Shown here: positions 1-5,886 of the stretch, in pieces
Numbering within the stretch: position 1 is the first letter of the stretch
How the letters are laid out: every line of letters starts with the position of its first letter
Assembly (NCBI GenBank): GCA_018267795.1
Contig: JAFDXS010000117.1
Span: 1-7,106, forward strand
Direction of reading: 5' to 3'
From: Bacteroidota bacterium
Lineage (GTDB): Bacteria; Bacteroidota; Bacteroidia; Chitinophagales; Chitinophagaceae
Length of the DNA: 7,106 nucleotides
The notes under the pieces: generated by a model
The model's database searches: none
What the model saw: the letters and a program-made list of their open reading frames with translations, nothing else
Told to the model about the DNA's origin: nothing
Translations under genes and position numbers: made by a program

Positions 1-187
1 CTTCCGTTTCTGCCAGTTTATCCTCTACGGCATCCCATGCCTGCTTCATGGCAAAGTTTTCAGCTTCCCATCCTGCCGAGTTAGTGCTGGTATATTTACC
101 ATCCTTATCTACAGCATACACAAGCTTCCGCAGCTTTTCACCACCTTTAAAATTCCTTTCGTCCTGCGGCACTTCGTTTATATTCAT
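1..187 (-). CDS. Hypothetical protein, N-terminal 62 codons only (3' end beyond window)
   Basis: An open frame runs from an ATG at 187-185 on the minus strand to the window edge with no stop, so only the N-terminus is seen. It begins MNINEVPQDERNFKGGEKLR, then has a segment YAVDKDGKYTSTNSAGWEAEN (residues 24-44 approximately), then a helical, charged stretch ending near EDKLAETE. There is no signal peptide or membrane segment, so it is probably cytoplasmic. I do not recognise a named family. The 'YAVD..GKY....S.GWE' wording resembles small Bacteroidota proteins of unknown function, but this is recollection and not an assignment. The start is the only ATG in reach. A TATTTTCG box (208-215, one mismatch to TAnnTTTG) lies 20 bases upstream, which suits a -7 element. 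It lies 43 bases downstream of the nuclease stop on the same strand, so read-through from that gene is also possible. Confidence 0.6.
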   Translation of the reverse strand, partial: MNINEVPQDERNFKGGEKLRKLVYAVDKDGKYTSTNSAGWEAENFAMKQAWDAVEDKLAETE

Positions 188-207
188 AGATATACACTGT
201 GTTATTG

Positions 208-215
208 CGAAAATA
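208..215 (-). promoter_or_regulatory. Candidate -7 box for the left-edge gene
   Basis: Read on the minus strand this is TATTTTCG, one mismatch from the Bacteroidota -7 consensus TAnnTTTG, ending 20 bases before the ATG at 187. I see no convincing TTTG -33 element at the usual 19-21 base spacing, so this is a weak call based on position and similarity only. Confidence 0.25.
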
Positions 216-230
216 CTATAAAAAACATAC

Positions 231-1256
231 CTATCTGCTAAGATAAACGATAACGGGGAAGTGGTCGCTATACCCATTTATCCAGTGTGTACCTGCAAAA
301 GAGCGATGCGGCTGCCCTTCAAATTTTTTATAGTGGTCCACCAGGAAGTCTTTATTGAATATCTCAGCTTTATCAAAATGCCATCGCCCCCCATGTTTCA
401 AAAAAGCCCCTGAAAGCATTATCTGGTCAAATAAATCCCAGTGGTGTTTGTATGCTAGCGATCCCTGTCCATTATTATATAGTTCAGCCATCGGGTCATA
501 AAGTTCTGTGGCCTGTACATTTTTATCACCTTTTGCGCCCAGCACTTGCGTTACGCTCGCATCTGTTGGGTTATCATTCAGGTCGCCCATTACTATTACC
601 TTGGCTGTAGGTTGCCGTTTCATTATTTCATCTATCGCATCCCGGTCTACTTTAGCTGCAGTGGCCCGTTTTGCATCGCTTTCTCCTTCTTCCCCTCTGC
701 GCGATGGCCAGTGGTTCACAAACACATGCACCGTATCACCTGCCAGTATGCCCAGCAAATGCAGTACGTCACGTGTATTTTCTTTATCACCCATGCCCCC
801 CAGCTCCACATGCAGCGGCGTTGCTTTTATCAGATGAAAATACTTTGGGTTATACAGCAATGCCACATCGATCCCCCGCTGGTCAGGCCCGTCAAACCAT
901 GCATATTGATAATGCCTGTCTGCTATTTCAGTTTGCTGTACCAGGTCATTTAGCACATGCCCGTTTTCTATCTCTGCCAGCCCTATTATGGCAGGCCCCT
1001 CGGGCGTATTTTCATTTCCCAGTTGCTGTATAGCTGTCGCTATATTATGTAGTTTGCTATGATAGATGCGTTCCGTGTAGTGATACTTCCCCTCAGGAGT
1101 AAATTCTTCATCTTCTTTGCCCGGGTCATGTTGTGTGTCAAAAAAGTTTTCACAATTGTAGAATGCAATAGCTATTACGTGGCCACTATTTTTCTGTGCG
1201 CAGCTGCCAAGGCTTATGAGTAGTGCAGTGCAGGCAATAAGGAAGGTTTTCTTCAA
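231..1256 (-). CDS. Endonuclease/exonuclease/phosphatase-family lipoprotein
   Basis: The 341-residue product is probably a metal-dependent phosphodiesterase or nuclease of the EEP (DNase I-like) fold, anchored in the envelope. Residues 1-19 form a lipoprotein signal peptide: KK, a hydrophobic core, and the lipobox LGSC with the lipidated cysteine at C19. No acidic run follows the cysteine. The EEP motifs occur in order: FYNCENFFD (32-40); GLAEIEN (92-98), with the metal-ligand glutamate at E95 or E97; RGIDVALLYNP (127-137); VNHWPSRRGEE (180-190), with the catalytic-type H182; VMGDLNDNP (222-230), with D225 and N227; FDQIMLS (276-282); and GYSDHFPV (328-335), with the D331/H332 pair. All core residues are therefore present and activity is expected. 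The substrate cannot be told from sequence; DNA, RNA and phospholipid or inositol phosphates are all possible in this fold. The start codon is TTG (1256-1254). The upstream frame reaches a stop at 1304-1302 with no ATG, and the first internal Met is far downstream (M155). The signal peptide fits the TTG start exactly. It probably forms its own transcription unit. Confidence 0.88.
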   Translation of the reverse strand: MKKTFLIACTALLISLGSCAQKNSGHVIAIAFYNCENFFDTQHDPGKEDEEFTPEGKYHYTERIYHSKLHNIATAIQQLGNENTPEGPAIIGLAEIENGHVLNDLVQQTEIADRHYQYAWFDGPDQRGIDVALLYNPKYFHLIKATPLHVELGGMGDKENTRDVLHLLGILAGDTVHVFVNHWPSRRGEEGESDAKRATAAKVDRDAIDEIMKRQPTAKVIVMGDLNDNPTDASVTQVLGAKGDKNVQATELYDPMAELYNNGQGSLAYKHHWDLFDQIMLSGAFLKHGGRWHFDKAEIFNKDFLVDHYKKFEGQPHRSFAGTHWINGYSDHFPVIVYLSR

Positions 1257-1279
1257 GCTATAGTTTTTTAATGGTATGG

Positions 1280-1287
1280 CAAATAAA
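1280..1287 (-). promoter_or_regulatory. Candidate -7 box for the nuclease gene
   Basis: On the minus strand this reads TTTATTTG, one mismatch from TAnnTTTG, and it ends 23 bases before the TTG start at 1256. That spacing is close to the distance seen at surA. No clear -33 TTTG is visible. The short palindrome CAATATTG (1291-1298) sits immediately upstream. Confidence 0.25.
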
Positions 1288-1343
1288 ATGCAATATTGGG
1301 TTTAAAGAAAATGAATTTGATTGCGCGAAAATTAAGCTATTTT

Positions 1344-1451
1344 ATGTCACTCAATCAACCACTGATATCAGAATTAAAGCACGAAGCCGCAAACACCCGA
1401 AAGATACTGGAAACTAAACACTTGATTTATTTTAGCAATAAAGGCTGCTGA
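1344..1451 (+). pseudogene. Truncated dinB-like remnant (about 23 N-terminal codons, then 12 unrelated codons)
   Basis: An ATG at 1344 opens a 35-codon frame that ends in TGA at 1449-1451. Its first residues, MSLNQPLISELKHEAANTRK followed by ILE, closely resemble the first helix of DinB/YfiT-like proteins of Bacteroidota, which begin with a '(N)QPLI.ELK.EA..TRK.LE' pattern and normally run to roughly 150-170 residues. After codon 23 (around base 1412) the reading (TKHLIYFSNKGC) no longer resembles the family, and neither other frame restores it. I therefore read it as the 5' stub of a dinB-like gene whose remainder was lost by deletion or displaced by insertion. The intact family forms four-helix bundles, often metal-binding, in thiol-dependent or detoxifying reactions; the stub cannot do that. 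It was found by eye from the translation, so family membership needs a profile search. A small functional peptide is possible but has no support here. Confidence 0.55.
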
Positions 1452-1462
1452 ATGGCGGCCTT
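1441..1462 (+). terminator. Hairpin after the dinB-like stub, terminator-like
   Basis: AAGGCTGC (1441-1448) pairs with GCGGCCTT (1455-1462) across the six-base loop TGAATG. This gives an eight-base-pair stem with a single T-G wobble, and the arms start with A and end with T as in many intrinsic terminators. The following bases are ATAATTTG, not a clean T run, so termination strength is uncertain. It overlaps the end of the dinB-like stub and may be that gene's original terminator left after an internal deletion. It also insulates the following secreted-protein gene. Confidence 0.45.
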
Positions 1463-1484
1463 ATAATTTGTGTTCAATAATTAC

Positions 1485-1492
1485 TAATTTTA
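1485..1492 (+). promoter_or_regulatory. Candidate -7 box for the NHL/T9SS gene
   Basis: TAATTTTA is one mismatch from TAnnTTTG and ends 17 bases before the ATG at 1510. A TTTG lies at 1467-1470, but the 14-base spacing is shorter than the usual 19-21, so only the -7 part is suggested. Confidence 0.25.
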
Positions 1493-1509
1493 CGCAAAAT
1501 CCTTATCAT

Positions 1510-3483
1510 ATGAAGTTTCCTTATGTTAATACCTTTTTACTCTCAATATTTTTACTAATAGCATGCCCATCATTTGTCCGAGCTCAAAATATCATTAGTA
1601 CAGCTTTTGGCACTGGTGTTGCGGGTTCTGCTGGCGATAGCGGACTGGCAAGAAACGCAGAGTTTAATGGGCCATATGGGTTATGTATATCCCCATCCGG
1701 AGATATTTACATAGCAGAATATAATGGCGGCCGCGTTCGTAAAATAAATGCTGATGGAATTGTTACAACAGTGGCCGGTACAGGAAGTATAGGAGTCTTC
1801 GGTGACGGCGGACCCGCTATCAATGCTACCTTAATAAACCCAACAGGACTATGTCTTGATAAGAAGGGGAATCTCTATATCGCTGACTATCATACAAATA
1901 CTGTTAGAAAAGTTAATAGTTCAACTGGAATAATTACTACGATTGCAGGTGACACACTATCATGGCGTCATGAAAATACCGGTGACGGTGGACCAGCAAC
2001 GGCAGCGCATTTGCAAGGGCCGACAGATCTTTGTATAGATTCAATAGGCGATCTCTATATTGTAGATGATATTGCTGTGAGAAAAATAGATACAGCTGGA
2101 ATTATATCTACTGTTGTGCGTAACCTTCATTTCGCTTCTAGTATATGCATTGATAAACACAACAATTTATATATCGCGGATGAATTTAACTTTGTAGTCA
2201 AGAAATATGATGCGGTGTTAGACTCTGTGTATGTTATAGCCGGTAACATAGGGGTGCGCGGATATTCAGGTGACAGCGATTTGGCGAATAAAGCATTGCT
2301 TGGTAAGCCAAAGTATTTATTTCTTGATAGCGCAGAAAATCTTTATATTACTGATGCAGGCGATTATTTAGTTAGGAAAATAGATGCTGCAACAGGAAAA
2401 ATATATACAGTTGCCGGTCAATTTGGATTACAGGGATATTCTGGTGATGGCGGTCTTGCAACAAATGCTGAATTTTGCTTGCCATTTGGCTGCGTGACGG
2501 ATAAACAAGGAAATATCTTTATTGCCGATGAATGTGACAATGTTATTCGTAAAATAAATGTAACAACGACAATATCCGGTACTATTTACAGAGATACTGT
2601 TACTGCACCTGCCTTTTCCTTTTTTAAAGTCTTACTCATAAAATATGATTCCGTCACCGGAATTATTTCTGCAGTTGACTCTACATATACAAATGGTAAG
2701 GGAAGCTCATTTTACACATTTGGTGCAGAGCCGACAGGAAATTACCTTGTAAAGGCATTCATCACTAATAATGACACTTCTGGTATTGGTTATGTACCTG
2801 GTTATAGTGATTCAAGTCTTTATTGGAATGCTGCAAAAACAGTTTCTTACACAAGCGGTACCCCAGTTACAGCAAACATTTACCTGAAAAAAGACAGCCT
2901 TACATCTGGCCCAGGTTTTATCAGTGGGAGTGTACTGTTGGGGGCAGGCAAAACTACAGGTGGCTCGGTTGGTGATCCGGTAAGCGGGCTGACTATCTAT
3001 CTCGAGGACGCTTCGGGGAAATTAATAAAACACACGGTAACGAATGACAGCGGTAAATACTCATTTGATAATCTTCCTGCAAATAGCTATAGTGTTTTCC
3101 CTGAAGACTTAGGCTTTAAAACGATCCCATATCCGGTAACAATTGGCGGTGCTAGCCTCAGATTTACCTACGCTAACTTCAAAAAAACCTCTAAATATAT
3201 TGAACCAGCTTATACCGGAGTGTCAATAGTAGATAATACTCCGGGGATCTCTGTATCACCCAATCCAGGTAACGGTAAATTTTTACTGCAGTGGGATAAT
3301 CTAAGTTCGGTTTCAGAAATTGTAGTAACAGATATAACAGGCAGACAAGTATTTAATCAGCCATTATCTGCAAAAAGCGGCAGGACGATTTTGAATATTT
3401 CCAATCTCGTTTCCGGTGTATATTTCCTTGAATTAACCGGAGATAATGTCCGGCTGGTTCGCAAACTTATTATCCAACACTAA
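1510..3483 (+). CDS. Secreted NHL-repeat protein with T9SS C-terminal sorting domain
   Basis: The 657-residue product is exported by Sec and then, by inference, by the type IX secretion system to the cell surface or medium. Residues 1-25 are a signal peptide (MKFPYVN, a hydrophobic core, then VRA before Q26). Residues 43-350 carry six NHL-type units with the pattern 'GDGG.A..A....P.G.C.D..GN.YIAD....VRKI......AG', at about 43-90, 97-147, 157-202, 204-245 (lacking the GDGG lead-in), 251-303 and 309-350, enough for a six-bladed propeller. Residues 355-461 form a beta-rich region with YVPGYSDSSLYWN. Residues 471-560 look like a carboxypeptidase-regulatory or SdrD-B-like sandwich (VSGLTIYLED, GKYSFDNLPANSYSV). 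Residues 578-657 are the sorting domain, with VSPNPGNGKFLL, DITGRQVF, GVYFLEL and the terminal RKLIIQH. The start is the ATG at 1510, because the frame extension back to TTG 1468 would put 14 polar residues before the signal peptide. No catalytic motif is seen; binding or adhesion is likely but the ligand is unknown. Sampled stretches are A+T-rich relative to pfkA and the nuclease. Confidence 0.88.
   Translation: MKFPYVNTFLLSIFLLIACPSFVRAQNIISTAFGTGVAGSAGDSGLARNAEFNGPYGLCISPSGDIYIAEYNGGRVRKINADGIVTTVAGTGSIGVFGDGGPAINATLINPTGLCLDKKGNLYIADYHTNTVRKVNSSTGIITTIAGDTLSWRHENTGDGGPATAAHLQGPTDLCIDSIGDLYIVDDIAVRKIDTAGIISTVVRNLHFASSICIDKHNNLYIADEFNFVVKKYDAVLDSVYVIAGNIGVRGYSGDSDLANKALLGKPKYLFLDSAENLYITDAGDYLVRKIDAATGKIYTVAGQFGLQGYSGDGGLATNAEFCLPFGCVTDKQGNIFIADECDNVIRKINVTTTISGTIYRDTVTAPAFSFFKVLLIKYDSVTGIISAVDSTYTNGKGSSFYTFGAEPTGNYLVKAFITNNDTSGIGYVPGYSDSSLYWNAAKTVSYTSGTPVTANIYLKKDSLTSGPGFISGSVLLGAGKTTGGSVGDPVSGLTIYLEDASGKLIKHTVTNDSGKYSFDNLPANSYSVFPEDLGFKTIPYPVTIGGASLRFTYANFKKTSKYIEPAYTGVSIVDNTPGISVSPNPGNGKFLLQWDNLSSVSEIVVTDITGRQVFNQPLSAKSGRTILNISNLVSGVYFLELTGDNVRLVRKLIIQH
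1801..2560 (+). repeat. Degenerate coding repeats (NHL units) visible at DNA level
   Basis: The propeller units are recognisable in the DNA. GGTGACGGCGGACCCGC at 1801-1817 recurs as GGTGACGGTGGACCAGC at 1981-1997, exactly 180 bases (60 codons) later with two differences. Weaker copies of the same GGTGA.. element occur near 2269 and 2443. The near identity of the two best copies suggests duplication or conversion between blades, although codon-level constraint on GDGGPA could also keep them alike. Confidence 0.6.
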
Positions 3484-3502
3484 GTAGCTTGCTCATAAAA
3501 GC

Positions 3503-3530
3503 ATAAAAGCTACCATTCGGTAGCATTTAT
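3503..3530. terminator. Bidirectional terminator hairpin between convergent genes
   Basis: GCTACC (3509-3514) pairs with GGTAGC (3519-3524) across the loop ATTC. After one A-A mismatch the stem continues with five more pairs, ATAAA (3503-3507) with TTTAT (3526-3530). On the minus strand the stem is followed by TTTTATGC, a better T run, so it should serve pfkA (stop at 3533) best. On the plus strand it follows the NHL/T9SS stop by 19 bases, with ATTTAT after the core stem. It fills almost the whole 49-base gap between the two stop codons. Confidence 0.7.
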
Positions 3531-3532
3531 AA

Positions 3533-4516
3533 CTATACAGATAACACCCGTATCATATCCAGCATATCCTTGCTCATTGGGGCGTTTTGCTTTATCACAT
3601 TAGTAAATGGGGTATAGGCAATCTCACCATTTATTATCCCCAGCATTACCTGTGTTTTGTTTTCCATTAGGGCTAGTACAGATGCATATCCCAGCCTGCT
3701 TGCCAGCACCCTGTCTGCAAAGCTTGGTGAGCCACCTCTTTGTATGTGTCCCAGCACGCAGGTGCGCGTATCCAGCATCGGGAAGCGTTCTTTCACGCGG
3801 TCATACACTTCTTTTGCGCCTCCCAGTTCTTCTCCTTCAGCTACTACCAGTATATGCACGGTCTTTTTTCTTCTTTCGTCATGGTCTATCCTGTCCAGTA
3901 TTTCATCCATATTGCGCTCCTGCTCAGGTATCAGTATGTCCTCAGCGCCGCAGGATATGCCACTGTTTATGGCTATATAGCCCGCGTCTCTCCCCATCAC
4001 CTCTACTACAAACAGGCGGTCATGCGCTTCAGCCGTATCGCGTATTTTATCTATTGCTTCTACAGCAGTATTTACAGCAGTATCAAAGCCTATAGTGCTA
4101 TCAGTGCCTGATAGATCTTTGTCTATAGTACCGGGCAGGCCCACCGCCGGTATAGTAAATGATTCAAAAAATTCAACGGCTCCCCGAAAAGTACCATCGC
4201 CGCCTATCAGTACCAGTGCTTCTATGCCGTGTTGCTGTAGTTGGTTGTATGCTTTTTGCATTCCTTCTTTGGTCATAAACTCTTTACTACGCGCTGTTTT
4301 TAGTATTGTGCCACCCCTACCAATGATATTGGCCACATCGGTAGTCTCCATTTTGTGGATGTCACCCTCTATCATTCCCTGGTAGCCGCGTCTTATGGCA
4401 TATACGTCTATCCCGTAGTATATAGCTGTTCTTACTACCGCCCTTATGGCAGCATTCATACCCGGACTGTCACCACCCGACGTTAGAATACCTATTTTCT
4501 TTAATGTGCTTTTCAT
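3533..4516 (-). CDS. pfkA: ATP-dependent 6-phosphofructokinase
   Basis: The 327-residue enzyme phosphorylates fructose 6-phosphate to fructose 1,6-bisphosphate in cytoplasmic glycolysis, and is expected to act as a homotetramer. Its length matches the short bacterial ATP-PFK family (about 320 residues). Motifs: LTSGGDSPGMNAAIRAVVR (11-29), the ATP loop and effector arginines; GRGGTILKTARS (66-77); GGDGT (105-109); PGTIDKDLSGTD (128-139), with the catalytic base at D132; TIGFDTA (141-147); VEVMGRDAGY (171-180), a substrate-binding loop; VVAEGEE (224-230); and GHIQRGGSP (256-264), with the phosphate-binding H257 and R260. Glycines after GGD and before TID mark the ATP-using rather than the pyrophosphate-using type. 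The basic run RRKK (215-218) lies where ADP/PEP effector-site lysines sit in the Bacillus enzyme, so allosteric control is likely. The start is the ATG at 4516-4514, giving the usual short N-terminus (MKSTLKKIGILTSGGD); an in-frame GTG at 4558 would add 14 residues not expected in the family. No neighbouring gene of glycolysis is present. Confidence 0.96.
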   Translation of the reverse strand: MKSTLKKIGILTSGGDSPGMNAAIRAVVRTAIYYGIDVYAIRRGYQGMIEGDIHKMETTDVANIIGRGGTILKTARSKEFMTKEGMQKAYNQLQQHGIEALVLIGGDGTFRGAVEFFESFTIPAVGLPGTIDKDLSGTDSTIGFDTAVNTAVEAIDKIRDTAEAHDRLFVVEVMGRDAGYIAINSGISCGAEDILIPEQERNMDEILDRIDHDERRKKTVHILVVAEGEELGGAKEVYDRVKERFPMLDTRTCVLGHIQRGGSPSFADRVLASRLGYASVLALMENKTQVMLGIINGEIAYTPFTNVIKQNAPMSKDMLDMIRVLSV

Positions 4517-4698
4517 AATATATTGATACAGTAAGTTACATAAATCCGCTGTAGTCACTTACCATTTTAAGACTGATTATAATTTTATAACACTAATAAA
4601 ATGTGCGCCAAAAGGGTCCGTTTGGACATTAAAATTCCACTTTTTTTAATTTTATGCCTTATTTACAGGTAGTTTTTCGGTATTTTGCCCCATATTTT
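4517..4698. promoter_or_regulatory. Divergent control region between pfkA and the TPR gene
   Basis: This 182-base A+T-rich gap should hold the promoters of both divergent genes. On the plus strand TAATTTTA (4648-4655) is one mismatch from TAnnTTTG. It overlaps an upstream ATG at 4654, which argues for translation of the TPR gene from the later ATG at 4699. A TTTG lies at 4621-4624, but its 23-base spacing is longer than usual. On the minus strand TAACTTAC (4538-4531) is a poor -7 candidate, 14 bases before the pfkA ATG. A short inverted repeat, GTCC-GTTT-GGAC (4616-4627), lies mid-gap and could be an operator half or chance. No riboswitch or RNA gene is recognisable. Confidence 0.4.
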
Positions 4699-5805
4699 AT
4701 GAGCCGCATTCGCCATTTTTTATTTCTTATTGTTATCCTTCTTTCCGCTTTTGTTGCTGCAAATGCACAGGTTCCTGAATCTTCGTGGCCCTCGCCTGAG
4801 GTAGAAGATATGTATAAGCAGGGACGCGAATACCTGATGGCGGGCAATTTTCAGCAGGCCATTATCACTTTCCAGCAGGGCATACAGTTGGCCCCTAATC
4901 AATTAGTTTTATTCCGCGACCTTGGCAAAGCATATTACCTGGCCGGCGATTATAAAAACGCGCAGGCTACGCTCGAGCCCATATTAAAAAGTGAGCAGGC
5001 AGATGATATTAGTTTCCAGACAATGGCAGCATCCCAGGCTGCTGTAGGAGAGAAGAAAAAAGCAAAATCTACTTTACAAAAAGGCCTGGAGCGCTTCCCT
5101 AATTCCGGCATACTGTACCATGATATGGGCAAGCTGTACGAGGCGGAAAACGAGCTGGTATATGCCTTGCAAACCTGGCTCGATGGCATCCATAAAGACC
5201 CCACCTATCATATAAATTATTACGAAGCTGCCCGTATGTATATGGATACGAAAAAGGTAGTATGGGCAATAGTATATGCTGAAATATTTGTAAACATCGA
5301 AAGGCAAACGCCGCGCTCCGATGAAATAAAGAGCATGTTGTTTGAAGCCTATAAGCAGCTATACACTACAATGCCTGTTGGTGCTGTTCCTAAGTTTGGA
5401 AAGAAAAAAGAAGAGGCGGATAAGGATAATAACTTTGAAGAAGCGGTGCGCAGTACATACATGAGGCTTGCCCCGGTAGTAAGCGACGGTATTACAACTG
5501 AAAACCTAACTATGCTCCGCACCCGTTTTCTTATGGACTGGGATCTTAGGTATGCACAGAAATATCCTTTCAGCTTATTTTATTACCAGGACGAATTAAT
5601 TCGCAGCGGCAATTTTGATATATATAATGAATGGCTCTTTGGCAAAACAGATAACGAACAGGAATTTGAGGCATGGAAAAAATTCCATGCTGAAGCTATG
5701 CCGCAGTTCGAAAAGTGGGCTGCCGAGCACCCCATTCAGCCTATTGCAGCCGATTTTTATAATGACATGAAGGTTGATGACATCTTCTCTAAAAAGAAAA
5801 AATAA
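4699..5805 (+). CDS. Secreted tetratricopeptide-repeat protein of unknown function
   Basis: The 368-residue product is probably periplasmic. Residues 1-24 are a signal peptide (MSRIRH, a hydrophobic core LFLIVILLSAFVA, then ANAQ). Residues 34-203 form five back-to-back TPR units of exactly 34 residues each (34-67, 68-101, 102-135, 136-169, 170-203). The first four are typical (for instance YLMAGNFQQAIITFQQGIQLAPN) and the fifth is degenerate (YYEAARMYMDTKKVVWAIVYAE). TPR solenoids bind other proteins or peptides. Residues 204-368 are not TPR: a lysine-rich linker (PKFGKKKEEADKD, 231-243), then an aromatic, charged helical region with FLMDWDLRYAQKYPFSLFYY (277-296) that I cannot assign to a family, and a KKKK terminus. 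An in-frame ATG at 4654 would add 15 residues ahead of the signal peptide; I prefer 4699 because the signal peptide is then of normal length and a -7-like box overlaps 4654. It lies 81 bases upstream of surA on the same strand, suggesting a shared envelope role by context only. Confidence 0.82.
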   Translation: MSRIRHFLFLIVILLSAFVAANAQVPESSWPSPEVEDMYKQGREYLMAGNFQQAIITFQQGIQLAPNQLVLFRDLGKAYYLAGDYKNAQATLEPILKSEQADDISFQTMAASQAAVGEKKKAKSTLQKGLERFPNSGILYHDMGKLYEAENELVYALQTWLDGIHKDPTYHINYYEAARMYMDTKKVVWAIVYAEIFVNIERQTPRSDEIKSMLFEAYKQLYTTMPVGAVPKFGKKKEEADKDNNFEEAVRSTYMRLAPVVSDGITTENLTMLRTRFLMDWDLRYAQKYPFSLFYYQDELIRSGNFDIYNEWLFGKTDNEQEFEAWKKFHAEAMPQFEKWAAEHPIQPIAADFYNDMKVDDIFSKKKK

Positions 5806-5831
5806 TATAAACGTTAAAATAAAATGGCAAA

Positions 5832-5841
5832 CTATATATAG
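5832..5841. repeat. 10-base palindrome CTATATATAG upstream of surA
   Basis: CTATATATAG is its own reverse complement and lies 13 bases before the surA -7 box, in the region where a -33 element or regulator site would be. Simple TA content makes chance occurrence quite possible. Confidence 0.25.
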
Positions 5842-5854
5842 CTGGTAAATACAC

Positions 5855-5862
5855 TACTTTTG
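5855..5862 (+). promoter_or_regulatory. Bacteroidota -7 promoter box for surA
   Basis: TACTTTTG is an exact match to the Bacteroidota -7 consensus TAnnTTTG and is followed by C, as often seen. It ends 24 bases before the surA ATG, giving an expected short leader of roughly 15-20 bases. No TTTG -33 element is found at the usual distance. The box implies that surA can be transcribed independently of the TPR gene. Confidence 0.5.
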
Positions 5863-5865
5863 CTT

Positions 5866-5875
5866 GCAATATTGC
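5866..5875. repeat. 10-base palindrome GCAATATTGC at the surA start region
   Basis: GCAATATTGC is a perfect palindrome placed just downstream of the -7 box, about where transcription would begin. Nine of its bases (GCAATATTG) recur at 1290-1298 in the nuclease promoter region. It could be an operator or a chance A+T-rich palindrome. Confidence 0.25.
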
Positions 5876-5886
5876 CGTCTCATATC

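Noticed and set aside
508..1033. Several plus-strand open frames across the nuclease gene
   Set aside because: Their translations are low-complexity, rich in Ser, Pro, Cys and His, with no motif, while the opposite strand carries every EEP catalytic motif. They are antisense shadows.
1468..1509. A TTG-started 14-codon extension of the NHL/T9SS protein
   Set aside because: It would place a polar stretch ahead of a normal signal peptide that begins at the ATG at 1510, and it would overlap the candidate promoter box.
1413..1509. A frameshifted continuation of the dinB-like gene
   Set aside because: Neither other forward frame after base 1412 gives DinB-like sequence, and less than 100 bases remain before the next gene, so truncation fits better than a frameshift.
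3607..4385. Plus-strand open frames across pfkA
   Set aside because: They are antisense shadows of a clearly conserved enzyme and show no recognisable protein features.
3533..4516. Pyrophosphate-dependent phosphofructokinase as an alternative to the ATP enzyme
   Set aside because: The residue after GGD is Gly and the residue before TID is Gly, the ATP-type pair, where PPi enzymes typically carry Asp and Lys.
4517..4558. A GTG-started 14-codon extension of phosphofructokinase
   Set aside because: Family members begin only a few residues before the IGILTSGGD loop, as the ATG at 4516 gives; the extension has no family support.
4616..4627. Inverted repeat GTCC-GTTT-GGAC as a riboswitch or attenuator in the pfkA/TPR gap
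   Set aside because: A four-base-pair stem alone is too weak, and no conserved RNA architecture surrounds it.
4659..5307. Minus-strand open frames across the TPR gene
   Set aside because: They are short, without motifs, and antisense to regular 34-residue TPR units.
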